Shown in pieces: positions 34,061 through 48,154 of a stretch of 64,000 bases of DNA. This DNA is from Larimichthys crocea (taxonomy: Eukaryota; Chordata; Actinopteri; Sciaenidae), in the NCBI RefSeq assembly GCF_000972845.2, contig NC_040018.1, forward strand, positions 6,681,035 to 6,745,034. Direction: 5' to 3'. Made by a program: the position numbers and the translations under genes. The first letter of the stretch is position 1. Every line of letters starts with the position of its first letter. The notes under the pieces are model-generated. The model did no database searches. It saw only the letters and a list, made by a program, of their open reading frames with translations, and was not told the DNA's origin.

Positions 34061-34554
34061 CCGGCAGCTCCTCTGAAGTCAGAGGTGATACAACCTTTTT
34101 CCTCCAGAAATCATGAAGGTGAAGAGGAGCAGCTCCAAAAGTTTAGACCAAACATTAAACATTAAGTCCAGTGCGAGGACAAAGCTCATCAGTTCGTGGC
34201 AGAGTGAGGAACATGTCCAAGAGCCAAACTGAGTGAAGAACAGTTCATCTGAAAGAGATGAAAACAAAATGCAAACTCATGAAAATTGAACTTAAATGTT
34301 CTGATTTTAAAGATATTTTGCTGCTGATGTTGTAAAGGCACTGGTCGGCTATTGTAAAGGGTTATACAAATAAACTTGATTAAAATGACTAATCACACTC
34401 GAGCAGGTTCAGAGTTCCTGAATATTTTGAAAATATGAATTTTTACTTGACAAGAGAAACATTTTATGATCTTATGATAAATGTGAAACCTTAATCTGAA
34501 AAATAACTACCAGCTATCAGATAAATAAATAATGTAATGTCTGTTAGGGTGTTC

Positions 34555-35110
34555 CTATGTATGCAGGTTTGTTACTGAAGTAAACGTGTACATTTACTAA
34601 AGTGCTGAGATACTTTAACTTTATACTTCTCCACTATATCTCAAGTATTGTACTGTTTTACTCTCACAGCTTCACTTTGTTACTTTCATATTACAGTTTT
34701 TCCTGTCTGGTGGTTTATGATAAATTAGAGGATGAGGTGTTTCTTTATGTGTAGAACTTTTTGTTTTGTATTATCTTTATGCTTCTTAAACTTAATAAAT
34801 TATTGGATTAGCTGTAAGAAAAGTGAAAACAGGCTGTTTTTTTTTTTTAATAAAGAGTTGATATGATGATCTTACAGACCATGATGCACTGCTGTACATT
34901 AAACTAGCCACCAATATATAAAGTAGTTATAATGTAACATCTGCAGCAGTAAGAGGAAACATACACAGCTGGACTTTTAATCCAAAGACATCAGATATAA
35001 TCGTTAAACACTGACAGGTACTGCACTATGACTTCATACTTTAAGTACTTTTTACTGATAATACATACATGAGTTATGTTTTACTTAAGTTTAAAATTGA
35101 ATTTTCAGAT
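34555..35110 (+). mobile_element. Diverged MITE-like repeat F
   Basis: Blocks ttactgaagtaaacgtgtac, tttatacttctccactat, catgatgcactgctgtacat, tatataaagtagttataatg and actttaagtactttttactg appear in the order of a very common teleost repeat rich in acttaagta-type motifs. Diverged and without coding sequence. Intact terminal repeats were not found. Confidence 0.6.
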
Positions 35111-36894
35111 GATATATTTCCTATGCTTCATTTTACAATATATATGAAGAGGCATTAACAAACAGCAGCTCAGAGCCCTGCATCCATGGGCGTATTAACA
35201 TGTTTGGTGGGTGTCGGGACAAAAAAAAAAAAAAGAGGTGCTGGGCCCCTTTAACGCCACGTTCATCCAACTTTTTCCAGTTGTCCATCCAACAATTTTT
35301 CTTTGCCTCGTGTTCACATGAGTTCCCGACTCATCAAAAGTGGCAGCTTGATCAGCGGGCCCTTAGCTACCCCATGCATGCAGGGTTCTGTGGTCAAGTA
35401 AACAACAGTTTACAACAGAGCAACGTCTGGTTGTACTTTCAAAATAAAGCTTTGTTGAGAAACATTTCACATTTTAGAGTTTAAACGGTTGTGGTTTGGT
35501 TTGGAAAAGATTGTGGTTTGCGTTAAAATAACTACGCAATATAATGAGCGTAACGTTTGATTCATCCATCCACCACAACCACCTCCATATGTGAACTTTT
35601 TCACTCTTTATACTACGTCACATGACTTCATAAGTACATTACACCAGATGTGTGTAAGGGCTTTCACGGCCTCAGTGTTTGTTCCTTTTATGTGAGTGTA
35701 ATTCACACATATCACCTTCCATCTCCTGCCTGTCATATCGTTCACTCCCTCCTCCACTCCCCACCTTACTCACTCTTTCCTAATTTCATCCTGTCTTTCT
35801 GCTTTCTTACACCCCGTCACCCTCTCCTCACCTCCCGTTCTGTGACTCCACCAGGCGATAAAGCTCATCCTTATCTACATGTCAGGACACCTTCTTGCGT
35901 TAATCACTCCATACCAGCATTACTTTTTCACAGGGACGTCTAAAATTCCATGTTTCTTTGTGTAACTGTATCCCTCCTTTGTTTCTCACTGAGCTTTACA
36001 TTTTAAGTATCTTCTGTTTTACAGTCAGAGCACTTTTTGTGCTGTATGAGGCAGTAGTAACATGCAGGTCATCTCCGGTTTCTTATATCGCTTGTCTGAG
36101 AGCACAAATGGGATGACTTAGTGACAGCGAAGCAACCACATGGCCTTTGTGTGAACTCCAAGAGCACCGTCTCCACCTTAGTCTGTCACAGTCCCTTTAA
36201 GCTCAGCCAAGGCGGAGACACTTCATCTGAGACGTGCTTCGGTTTTAACACGCGACCTTGAACTATCATCTGGAGCCGTGCAGACATAACAGAGAGGGAA
36301 ACAGGACAACATTAGTTCTCGCCGGGGTATTAAATCAGTCCTAACTGTCAGTTTCTGTTATTGCGGCTAAGTAGCTGGCTTGTTTTTTGACCACACAGGG
36401 TTCATGTTGCTCGTGTAAACATTATGCTGAATCAGACCACTTACCGGTACACAGGATGTGATGCTGCAGTCATTTGAAGCTCATTACAGATGCCAGAAGA
36501 ATGATTTACAAACCTACAAATGTTGACTTGCAGACGACATGAGCCTGCAGCGCCATGAATCTACAGGAGCATCAGACAGGCAGAGTGCGGTTACAGAACG
36601 CGGGCTTTGTTTCCGCAAATGTTTGATTTAATCAACAGGGAACAACAGATAAGTCTGGCAATGATTACCATGAAAGGAAAAAACATGTTTGTCAATTTTG
36701 TTTTTTCATTGCACTCAATCCCAAAGCCATGGTCTCGTATTAAACTTGTAAATCTACCGTCACAAACATATTAATAGACTTTAACTAATCTCTATAAACA
36801 AAAACCTGCACGGTATCGAAAGTTTTCTGGTTAGAGAGCTTTGGTTGCGTTCAGGTTAACAGTCCTGCGTGCAAAGAAAACTAAACAAAAAGTT

Positions 36895-37000
36895 TACAGA
36901 GACTTGCTGGTTGTAGATGTTGTCTGGCAACTCAAACTCTATTCTGGCGTCTAAAGTTGCTAATCAGACTGCGATAACCAGCGAATGGAAGAGCCCAAAA
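36895..37000 (+). repeat. Diverged interspersed repeat E
   Basis: Second copy of the unit at 17640-17765, matching in block order but with many substitutions. Confidence 0.45.
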
Positions 37001-38734
37001 AGGCTAAATCGTCGCCCAACAATAGCCAGTAGGTTCTGATTGAAACAACAGCGATCAGCTGTTTTTTTTGGACGTTTCTGTTACTTCAACAGTAAATAGT
37101 GCCTTTTGTTGGGGACTATTTTCAATGGTGGATTAATCCACATTTAGTGAGTGTGTTTCCATCCGTCTTTGGGGTCGATTCATGAGAGTCCTTCATATTT
37201 GTCACTTCTCCAGGCATGGTGGTGAGCGCTGGGTTGCAAAGCTCAAAGCCTTTTCTTTGGATCTTAATGCGCTCAGTTTAAACACACCCAGCCTGGTTTA
37301 AGATTGTTAGCCCTCTTTAATGTACACATGTGGGTACTTCCTATCAGCATGAGCCACAACTGCAACTGTTTTAGGAGCGTTTCAGATGTTTTGACCCTTG
37401 ATGGCAAAACGGCTGCGGAGTGGGACCCCTTGTGGGTTCTGGCAGGGACTGGGTTTACGTCTTTTTAAAATCCTTTGACTTGACGCCCTTTTTCTGTTTC
37501 AGGAGAAATAGAAATGAGTTTTCAGTTCCTGAAAAGAAATCAGCAGGTGCCTGCCTCCATGACTAATTCTCTCAGAGCAGCTGTCAATCATTAAGTCAAA
37601 CTCATCAACACCAAACCTGAAAAAACGAGCACTTGAACACACATCAGCGTGATATTAACTGCCTACAAATGACAGAAACTATCAAGGTAACTTTGTCCAA
37701 AGAAACATGGGAAAGTCCAACACATTCATAGTGTGGGTCTGGTGCCTTTAAACTTCAGGTCATGGTATATTTTCTTGCTCTTGTAAAGTCCCCATCTTCT
37801 TCCCATCTGTGTTCTAAAGACATTCATCACCGTGAAGGTGAGGACGACAACCAGATAGTTAACCCTGGCTGTAACCGAAGTCCATGCAGTTTGATAATGG
37901 ATGGAAACTATTACGAAATCCAAACCAGCCACATCTGTAACAACAGTACAGTAAGTTAACTGTGAGTTCATAACTTCTATAGAAATGTCTCCGTCAGCAC
38001 TGAGTGGCTCCTCTGTGTATATAATGATTAGTCAAGTCTCTGTGCTTGTCCTGGCTTGTAGAGACATTTTCCTCTGCCCTCGCTATAGTTCCCTCATCTT
38101 CACTGAACACACTTCACTGTTTAGTGCTCCGTGTGTTTACCGAGAGACAGATAGCCGAGTGTTTACAGTAATCATCACATTCATGCACGTACTCTCTCTC
38201 TCTCTCTCTGTGAGTGCATTTGGCAGCCGACACTGTGCTACTCTGTAATAAGAGGCTTCTGAGATGAAGAGGCACTTAACCGCTCCTCAAAGACATTAGT
38301 CTGGAGTTGGACTGTTACACCACAACCCCTCCATCCACCCACCCTTTCTTTCTGTTTTTTTTTTTTTTACTGAGCTTGGCAGACTGCCAGTGGCGAATGG
38401 TGAAACTTGATGGGTGGACACGGTTTCACACGGCAGCACTGATGAAAGACCGTCGGTGATGGTGTGAAAAGTCATATACATTACATGCAGCATTAACACA
38501 GCTGCAGCCAGGAAGTTAAATGTGCTTTGGCTTGTAAAAAGTGTGTTGTTGCTGTCTGGTGGAATTTAAATTTGACTTTAAATATGAATATGTGTGCACC
38601 TGGACGATTTAAAAGTATATCCACTAGAAAACTGTTGATGTTGAATTCTCAGCTACAAACTTTGTTTGTTTTGTCTCTTCAAAACCAGAAAACTAATCTT
38701 TGAATCTTTTAACTCTCTCAGTAGAGTGTGCACC

Positions 38735-38830
38735 CCATGTATGAAGGCTCAGTCCTTACTTTGCTGCATTTTCCTGCCACTCTTTAGCTGCTTCTATCAG
38801 AAATAAAAGCTCAAAAGCCCCCCCAAAATC
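38735..38830 (+). repeat. SINE-like repeat G fragment
   Basis: Contains aggctcagtccttact, a gctgcattttcctgcc block and a 3' tail agaaataaaagctcaaaagc followed by a C/A run. The same block order is at 48155-48276. Resembles the 3' end of a common teleost short interspersed repeat. Confidence 0.5.
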
Positions 38831-40080
38831 TTTGAAATCAGAAAACATTTCCTTTATAAATCATGATCCTGATCCAAAATCAGTCACATATAGATGGTGG
38901 TTCGTGACTTAAGTGTTTTGCCGTGTGAGCGACCGAGTTGTGCAGCGGTGTTGGGTTGTGTGGGGAGCGTGGGTTTATTTTTTTGTTCTGAACATAACCA
39001 CTGTGAAACGAGCTCGACACTCCCTCTCTCTCATTTATATTCTTTGTTGCTTGACCACCGCTGTCTCTCGGACACAAACCAAAGGAAGCTTCTTGGTGTC
39101 TTTGACACACAAAATAAACCAAACGACCAACTCAAGTGGGAGAGTATCATAGTTTAAGTCGATGAACTCCACCTGGATCTTGCCCAGTTTCAGTGATATA
39201 TCAGGCTGGCTGTGGAGCAGTTTTACTGGTCTGATTGCCGGATTGGCTACCGCAGCGAGACATAGGGGGTGGTAGTAGCTCATAGGGACTTGGCTTGGGA
39301 AACAGTGGAGTCCAACACGACAACAGTATGGAGCGTGGACAGGTAGTTGGAGAGGTGCCAGCCCGCCTCCTGTTATTTCTTTGGGCCTGCAGCCCCCACC
39401 ACCACCACAGCCTAAACCAACTACCCACACATGAATACACACTTCTCCCGACCTCGAGGCCACTGTTACATGGTGGTACTTTCAACTGATTACAAGTCAG
39501 AGTAGCATCAAAATGATGTTTAATCTGTTTTTTTTTAAGATGGAAAAGTCACATAATGGAGCTTTAAGATAGTTTCATCTGTGATGTCTGTGTTCCCAAC
39601 TAACACTGCGGTAAAGTGGAGCAAAACAAACTTTTTGGGTATCACATAGCAATGAAAGAATTACAAACAAGATGAGTATAAACAGTACGTGATCAGAACA
39701 GTATTTATGCAACAAATCAAGATGACACAACAGTGTAACGTGCATCCCAGCTGTTATGCACTGAGGTTCTTTATTTTACAGATATTTTCACATTATGTTT
39801 CGAATAGTCTCCTTTTGTTTGACATAAAACGCATCGCAAATATCGGTACAAATTTAAAGCTATGTTAGAATTTCTATGAAAGTGGTTATAAACACACAGA
39901 CCACATGGTGAAACCAGGTCAGTTCAGCATCAACAACACTGAAAACTAATCAATGTCTACAATGAATTTATGTCCCCTTTGTACAGAGATATTTTTGATC
40001 TTTCTTGATATTTTCTTTCCAACCTATGATTATATCGCTGTGTTTTTGATACAGGTCCAGAGGCAGATGCTAACATTAAC

Positions 40081-40101
40081 AAAAATAATAATAATAATAA
40101 T
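40081..40101 (+). repeat. (AAT)n microsatellite
   Basis: About six AAT units preceded by an A run. Confidence 0.85.
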
Positions 40102-43100
40102 GAACCTTGGCAAAGGTATCCGCTCCCTGAATGCCATTTTACTCTTTGCATGTTTGCCCAGCAGGCTAAAACTGTGTCTGTAACAAGACAACATGCAGGT
40201 CTGGGCAGCACAAACGGGTGATTAAAACCTGGATGATTGTCATCAAGCAGTGGGGAAAAAAATACTAATCGTCTGGAGGAGCATATTTGTGAATCCAGTC
40301 AACACAGGAGAGTTTGTGGGTGCCTCTACGGCAAAATAAACACTGAGATTCTCGTAAGGAGATTGACTGAAGTCACTTTATTCAAGACATGTGGTTGAAA
40401 AAAGATAAAAGAGGCAAAAGAAGGTAGAAGAAAAGGGTATGGAATAGATATGAGAATTCTCTTATTGTATACATATGGGAGAAAATGGCTGGCATCCCAA
40501 CATGCAACCTGGGTGGTATTTGAAGTGGAGGTATATGTGCCTGCTGGATGACATGACAGGCTTTCAGAAGACCCTTCAGGCACTTCCTGCTTTCATCTCA
40601 AGCTGTCATACGTCACCTGGGCAACACATTACTGTATATATGGATGTGATGTTGTGACATGTTTTGGATGTGGAGCTGGCTTTATGGTTGTAGCAGAATT
40701 ATGTAGTGGGCAGGCATTCGCAAGAGGCTGTGAAGGTTTGATGTATGGGGTTCATAAAGTTCATAAAATAACGGAGGTGGAACAAAAAAGAACAACATCT
40801 TTGATTTACGGCTGGCAGGAAGGTATGAGAGAATTACAGTCTGTAACACTCAGGTAAGAAATCCTCAAAAACAAAGCTGCTTCCCAGGACCTGAGCGTGC
40901 ACTCACGCCTGTCCGCCAGGACTTGACTGGCTCATGTAGCCATATGCCGTCCAAAGTCATCATAATAAGAGCTATTCATTACACGCAACCACCATAGTGA
41001 TTTTACAAACCACTTTCCCATTGGAGCAGATAACATGCAAAAAAAAAAGTCACTTACAACCCCTAGTAAATACCATCCACTACATTTACTGGAGTGTTTG
41101 AATACTGTAAAACAGACTGAACATCTGCAACAAGAGTCAACTAAACTGTGCCATGCTGTTCTCAACTGGCCGGATGAGTAAATCAGTACATTTTGTGGAA
41201 AAAGATGTCAACACCAGTCTGTGCTGAGTTAGCGGATGCCCAAACTTCTGCAGAAATATTGCATTTTTTTTTTGTTTGTTTGTTTGTCAAAGAAATTTCA
41301 AAGCACTTTTTTAAGGGGACATATTGCCTCATTAAAACCAGAAGTTGAAACTCAACACAGAGTAGAAAGCCAGTTTGTGTGGTAATCCACATCAGACATG
41401 AAACCATCCCATTCACTCAACAAATGTCAGCAAACGTCTCCATGTTTTTAAAAAAACTGTTGTGTGCACTGGATGTATCGCTGATGATATATAACGTTAT
41501 TGAAATCCTCATTGTTACATGTAAAACCAAACCTCCACAGCCATATGACTGAGAGCATGATAATATATGTTATTCAGATCTTCAGATGTCTCCAAAGCAA
41601 AATAAAGTCACATAACTAACAAATAATTTGTCACAATTTAAGCTGGGGTGAAAAAAATTTGCAAGTGTGTTTCACTACTTGTATACATTCGTTGTGAGGA
41701 CCTGTGTTGACACTCACTATGAGGACGGCAGGTGAAGTGAGGACGTTGACTATGAAAAGTCTCTAAACAGCAGCCTAGCAATTCCAATAATTGTTATAAT
41801 TGTCTTTATTCAGATTTTGCTCATAGTTTACTGTATCTGAAAGTATTTGTGGATACCTACACACTGAGGTAGTAAACAGTGTGGCTTCCTTGTAAATTTA
41901 CACCGACCTGTAAGCTGTCCGAGTTGGTCTAAACAAGGTGTCTTGATGGGAAACATCTGCTGCCGATCCAGGCTGATATTATCTCTGTGTTTCTCCTTAA
42001 CATGTGACATGTCTAGTAAACCTCACGGTTCAATGGGGTCTCCCTCCTGTGGAGCACACTACATGTTACTTCATGTACAATAAATTACACACACACACAA
42101 ACTGAGGTTTCACAGATGCAGTAGACAAGTTGTGTTTACGTTGGTGGGACGGTAGTCTAAGAAACACAGGTCATCATCTCAATACAAACATCTATAGCCA
42201 ACAAACACAGCTGCAGGAGTAAATCAACACCAATGCAATATGTGTCTGTGTGTGCGTGCATGTAAAAATAACTGCGCGTTAACCAGATTAGAAATCACAA
42301 ACACGCAGTAAACAAAGTCATCCCTGACTCGCTTATTGCCAACAGATGTTCCCACTGAGCACGAATGCGGTTCAAACTCGTTGGCTGAGAATAACCCATA
42401 AGCATGTAAGCGACCACATCCAAGCCTCCATTCACAAGGCAGACCACATATCAGATGCTGCTGCTGCTGCTCCTCCTGTTCTCAGAATATGGTTTATTTG
42501 AGCATGTTCAGCTCTGATCCTGCTCCTGTCGAGTAGGATAAAGCTATTTCAGTCACTCGCATAACACACACAACACCAGAGGTGTGACTGGGCTGCTATC
42601 TGAGTGTCAGCCTGCTAAAAATACAGATGACAAGAATTTACAGGGTTTGATAACTGAGGGATGATCAGATGTTCCCATTAATCTCAGTCCAACACTGTGG
42701 TACAGCTGTTGGGTTCAGTACAAAATTTGGTGCAGACTAGGACTGTCACATTATCAGAAAAATATTGTTCTTGTATTGTACTGGAAAAAAGGTGCTTGAT
42801 TTTATATATTTTGCTGTGCTGTTTTAGCGAAGGCATGTAACGTCTGCTACAGTACAACTGAGAAGTGTTTGCATATTAAAGCTTCTTTTGTTTCTTAATT
42901 TTTGTCTGAGAGCTTCAGTAAATCTGCTTGTCCTCATTCTAAAAAAATCTGAATGTTGCAACAGTAATTAACTTTGATCCATGTCTCAAACTATGCTGTG
43001 TGGGATCTTTTCTGAATTTGAGGGAAGTGGTCCTTGAAAAGTCCTTGAAATTGATGTTTAAGAGGGTGTGGGAACCCAGTTTAACTTGACATATTTTTAG

Positions 43101-43489
43101 CATGAAGTAGTTCAAAGTCTGAGGTGTTATTCATAAACTAATACACACTTATGTTCTCACATATTGTGTTATTTGAAGCACAGAGTGTGGCGCACACTGG
43201 CTGAACCACAGACAGGATGGTAGCTGTGTTGTACCTTTTTTGGTGAAATTGTCTGGGGTGTTGCATGGTGGCATTACCCTTTGGTCCTTGTCCTTTACTC
43301 TTGTAAAAGCAAAACATATAGTTTGAAAAGGCGCTTGTAGCTCAGGTTGCAGCAGGAGTTGGTGGTTTGACATCAAGCTCTTCCTGTAAAATGTCTGCCA
43401 ATTGGATGTAATGCAATATATTTAAAACACAAAAAGCTCAAAGCTATTGTTTGCATGGCTTGTACAAGTCATGGACATTATAAAGCATG

Positions 43490-44315
43490 ACATGACGTCA
43501 CTGATGTTTCTGAAGACCTGTTGTGAAGCTCAGAGTGTGGTGGCCAGTCCAAAAATGGGCAAAGATGTGAAGCTGAAGCAGGCTGAATGAAGCCTGGTTG
43601 CTCAAACAAACTATTTGTTATGGCAGCCACCTGCCAACCAAAGTTTCCACGCTCTTAATTATGCATGACTTTGAGCCTGAGTTGTAATGGATCTGAGGTA
43701 GACCCAGATGCAAAACACAGTTGGTAGAGTGCAGTACATTTATTCTCACCACAGGTACAGCTACAGGTGGGCAGGAACCAGCAGTGGAGAGTAGCACAGG
43801 AAAACCGATGCAAAATGGTCAAGCAGGTAGGTCAGGCGGGGAGAAACAGATTCCAGTAAACGGTTGCAAGAAAACATGATCTCAGGTGAACAGAATGAGG
43901 TACAGACAAGACTGAAGACGAGACAAGGAGCACATGGAAACATGACCTAACAATTTGGCAGTGAGTGTGTGGAGGTCTGGGTTTAAAAATGGTGACTAAG
44001 CCAATTTAAAACAGGCGAGCACAGGTGTGTAAAAGTCCTGATTGAAGTAAAACACAGAACCAAAACACAGCAAAGACAGGAAGAAGAAATACACAAGACA
44101 CAAAGAGGAGGAATTACAAAATAAAACAGGAGACACAAGACAGCAAACTCATTATTGACATTATTATAATGTGAACAGGTGAGTTGTATATAAATTCACC
44201 CTCAGTACAGTTGTCATGAACAGGGAAATTAGCTACAGAGACCAAAACTGTTTTTTGTACCAGGCTGTAAACATGTTTATTTCTGCTGTGAAGTTGGACA
44301 TTTGGACATGGGAAA
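43490..44315 (-). mobile_element. Family A repeat (reverse) split by a nested element
   Basis: The reverse complement of 44170-44315 matches the 5' half of the 24.7-kb family A copy (ttcatgacaactgtactgag, cagaaataaacatgtttac). The reverse complement of 43490-43687 matches its 3' half (gagcaaccaggcttcat, acatctttgcccattttt). The interval between them is a different repeat, so this is an insertion into family A. Confidence 0.7.
43688..44150 (+). mobile_element. Nested interspersed element H
   Basis: Begins near gtaatggatctgaggtagac and contains acccagatgcaaaacacag, cagtacatttattctcacca, ggaaccagcagtgg and acaaaataaaacaggagaca. This order matches a repeat I recall from many teleosts. It has no transposase frame and its ends are approximate. 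Confidence 0.55.
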
Positions 44316-45164
44316 AAAAACAAACATCTGCAGTTGCCTGCAACAATGTTTTTTGTCTTCGGCCACAAGGGGCAGCAAAGGGACCAGAATGTTGCTCATG
44401 ACTTTGCCTGTATTGGATTTTATAAACATTATAAGTTTGTGTTGAGGCTCAGCAGCATTCAAGTCTCAAAATAGAATTACATGTGGATTTACTTTCTTCT
44501 CTCCGTCACACACATACACGTACAACTGATGCCAAGGGAGAAACACAGCGATAGAGTCTTACATGACTTCACCGCTGCATGTTTTGTGTCTCAAAGAGCA
44601 AATGTGAGTCAAGCAGCTCTGTTGTGAGTCTTTCAGTCAGCCCTGAATGAGCCCCGAGCACATCACAAAGTGTGGGTCGAGCCTCGACTTTCATTCCATG
44701 CCAAACACTTTTTTGAAATCTACCCAGCCTTTAAATGAAAACGGGACAATGAGTTGAGAACACATTTCTATCTTCTCTTTTATCAATATTACAACCACCT
44801 GAAGAAACCCATTCTCAGTCGCGGCTTATACTTTTTCTCTGTGGGGTCTGGGTGGAATTAACAACCAAACAGCACACACACACACAGAGCAGGACTCCCT
44901 CAGCCACATAAACATCAGCAAGGCATGTGTTAAAGACACAGAGTCAGGGCAGTGAAAGTCAAGGATGCTTCTCATTGGAAACAGTAAAAGAGCAAGACGT
45001 GAGAACAGTTCACTGCAAGCAAATGAAAAAAACAAACAAGAAACACAGGAAGAGAATGTGGAGACCGAAGGAAATTATGTGGTATAGTTGTAACTCGTAC
45101 ACTTTCACTCTGGGTTATTTTGTAATACCTGTGGTTACTGTCTGAGTACAGTTTCAACCCAGAG
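44316..45164. other. Gene-free interval
   Basis: No exon, RNA gene or recognised repeat apart from a short CA run near 44873-44884. Confidence 0.6.
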
Positions 45165-45300
45165 GGAGAGGACAACACTAACAAAAACACTAACACTCCT
45201 CCCCCTCCCGGCTAACAAACTGAGCTAACAGCAGCTACAGTTGGCAGCAGTTTACTTAACTGTCCATCAGGAAACTCTGTAAATCACAGAGTTGAAAACC
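45165..45300 (-). repeat. Interspersed repeat family B, reverse fragment
   Basis: Reverse complement contains ctctgtgatttacagagttt, a gacagttaagtaaactgctg-like block and agctgctgttagctcagtt, matching part of the copies at 19640 and 46345. Confidence 0.65.
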
Positions 45301-46340
45301 AGAAAACATAAAATACCATAAAATAAGATCCAGTTTCACTAATTGATTGATAATTTGCCAATTATTAATTACTATGTTTTCTATATTTCAAATAAAGTTG
45401 AGTTTCCATCAGAATTTAGCACAAAAAATCAGTTGCCATTAAATCTTTGCTGAAGAAGAAGACTCAATACATTAACAGGACAGCAGTCAAACCTCAGATA
45501 AATGGAAAACAACGTGAATGTGATGAAATATGACATGTTTGTTTCATGTATTCATTTGAGAATCATCATTTATGTACATCATCTTTTATTCACCGAGTCT
45601 GTTTGTTGAATTTTTCTGTATGTGAATACTTGGCCTTTTAAAAAATTCTGGCATTCCCGCTGCATTTTTTATGTGCAAATTGTGCATAAAAAATATTTTA
45701 AAATGGAAGATGTCAGTAGATTATGTTGATTTTATTTAATGGACATGAATGAAAAACATCTGGATCTGTTTGTGATGAACAATGAATGACGATAATAAGT
45801 TTCTTCCGCAGACCAAACACAAACACAATAATGTTTGAGTGGTTTTAAAGAGTTTCAGAGGGACAAAGAAAGAAATTCACTTTGAAATGAGACAAGAGAC
45901 ATCGTCATATTGGAAAAATAAAGACAGATGAAGGAGGTGAAGAGGGCGAAGGAGGGAGGAGGTTTATGAAGTGTTCAAGAGATGACAACAAAACATTTCT
46001 CACCCCTTCATCCATCCTCGACACCCAGAAGAGGTCAGGGTCAGTCCGTCTGATTCATGGCACAGTGCGACGCTGAGACAGCAACACTCTGGTAAATACA
46101 CATCCATCTCAGCGGGAGGTGGAGATGTCAGCAGAAGAAGCTGCAGGGAACTGTGTAGAAGTATTTTTATGTTTGGGTTTAGAAAAAGGTGCTCTCTGTT
46201 ATCAGCACCCTACATGCCATGATTACATTCATATTTCTAAAATTTGTATCAGTTATATACACATTCCTTCACACATTTTGACTTTGTAACTTTGTGCTCC
46301 AGGTACGGTCACCCGCGATAAGTACGTAACACTTTACGGC
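45301..46340. other. Gene-free interval
   Basis: AT-rich non-coding DNA with nothing recognisable. Confidence 0.6.
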
Positions 46341-46344
46341 ACTA

Positions 46345-46790
46345 AGTCACACACCACCAGCTATTTCACTGCTTTTGGTGAATAGAAACTGGATCATATT
46401 TTATGGAGGAAATGTTTTCTGGTTTTTCCTCTGATGTCCTCCGGCTGCTCCGCTTCAACTCTCTGTGATTTACAGAGTTTATGATGGACAGTGAAGTAAA
46501 CTGCCAACTGTAGCTGCTGTTAGCTCATGTTAGCTCAGTCTGTTAGCTGGGAGAAGTGTTAGTGTTTGTACCACAGGTGTTTTGGACCACTGGGAGGAAG
46601 AAGAAGAGGAGGAGTAGGGGCCGAGACATAAATCAACATAGGCAGAGCATGGCAGAGGAGAAGAGGGTGAAGAGGACGTTGACAGAGATGCAAGAAGACG
46701 CTGAACGAGAGTAAATGTGGGACTGACTTTTAGTGGGTGGTGAAATAAAAGGCTGAAAGACAGACGCCGAGCTGGGTAAGTAATATGCTG
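46345..46790 (+). repeat. Interspersed repeat family B
   Basis: Same ordered blocks as 19640-20110, including tcacacaccaccagctattt and ccgagctggg at the 3' end. It lies about 1 kb from a reversed fragment of the same family. Confidence 0.75.
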
Positions 46791-48154
46791 TGTCTTGTGT
46801 TGTTGACCTTGCTTGATGTTTAAAAAGTATAAATTAACTGTTCATATTTATGGGTGCTGAATAACTATTTGTGTTGTCATAAATCACAGATGTAAACAAA
46901 CCTTTTACAGCTTCCATAAACATGAATAATTTAAGGTGTTTTGTCTATGACTGCAGAGCAAAGCCCACAGATTGAGATGTGGTCGAAAGCTTTGGAAAAA
47001 GCCAATAAATGGACCATAAGTTAAATTTAATGAACATAATGGAGTTTACTTGTCATATCCCACATTTTAAGTGGACAGGTCATTGATGAAATTGTTCCTA
47101 AAACACTTTTATATAAAAGTTAAATAGAATAAAAGCTGTCAGCAGATTAACACACTTCATTAATTACTTTCAGCCAGCAGCTTGGGTCAGAGCTCCTTCA
47201 GGTTCCCAACAGCTGGACGGTACACACACACAAACATCATCCTCAGAGGAATTTCAGGCTGGCATCCTGATCTGCCCCAAACTCACTATGTAGACCAGGT
47301 CCAGCTCTCTGACTGATGACTGTGATTATCAGTACAGCTCCCCTCTGCCTCTCTCTCCCACTCCCAGAATGAATTGTACATGTGAAGTTTGGCTGATTTA
47401 CAAGAAGGAGCCCACACTGTCCATCTGTCAGACTATACTGTCCTCTTCACACACACTTCTATCTATATGTGAGTGTATGAGCTGCAATTGCCACTCGCTG
47501 GGCACCAAATGTCAGAGTTATAAATCCCCTGTTAACCAACTGCGAAAAAACGATCTGACGGTTAAAAATTAGGCAATAGCACTTGGTTTGGTGTAAAACA
47601 ATGATCTTAAATTTAGCAAAAGCTAAAAATCTGAGTCAAACCAGGTAAGTAGCTACATATTAAAGTTTTGGTACACTGTCCCCCCCACTGCAGCTTGACA
47701 AGGAATCAATCTTGGGTGAAAAACAAAGAAGGAATTTGGTCGAGAATTAAGTGAAATTCGTCCCCCGTCGTTTAATCCCACAGTCGAACGTCTCTGCAGG
47801 CTGGCAGCGAGGCAATAACAAGCATCAAATTGTTACCATCTGACTCCAATTTGGATCTCGGCAAATAAACACTCATTATTACTGCCATCAATTTCACCTG
47901 AAGGAACTTTCTGGTGGCCTTTGATGAGCTGGACACAGCTGGAATACCAAGAAAAAGAAAAAGCACACGCACAAAAGCAGGATGGGGGTCAGCGACGTTT
48001 CATTTAGGCCTCAAGACAAATCTTGAAGGGAATCTTCTAAAGAAAGACCAGCAATTTCTCCCAAATGTTACATTTTAGGAACTGATATATGAATTAAAAG
48101 GAATAGTTTGGTATTCATGCAGTCAGTGTGTTCAGGTACAGGAATGTGTAAATC
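46791..48154. other. Gene-free interval
   Basis: No exon or recognised repeat. Confidence 0.6.

Larger units (their letters stand above)
35111..43489. other. Gene-free interval between adamtsl5 and crtc3 (left part)
   Basis: No exon chain, RNA gene or conserved domain recognised. It contains a diverged repeat E (36895-37000), a TC run (38190-38210), a SINE-like tail (38735-38830) and an AAT microsatellite (40081-40101). Open stretches such as 39035-39463 are Gly/Pro-rich and lack splice or homology support. Confidence 0.65.

Noticed and set aside
39035..39463. 142-residue minus-strand frame with Gly-rich start
   Set aside because: No homology recognised and no splice partners. The Gly run comes from a CCACCACC-type simple repeat.
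42459..42478. gctgctgctgctgctcctcc as a coding Gln/Leu repeat
   Set aside because: Short simple repeat in gene-free DNA with no surrounding exon.
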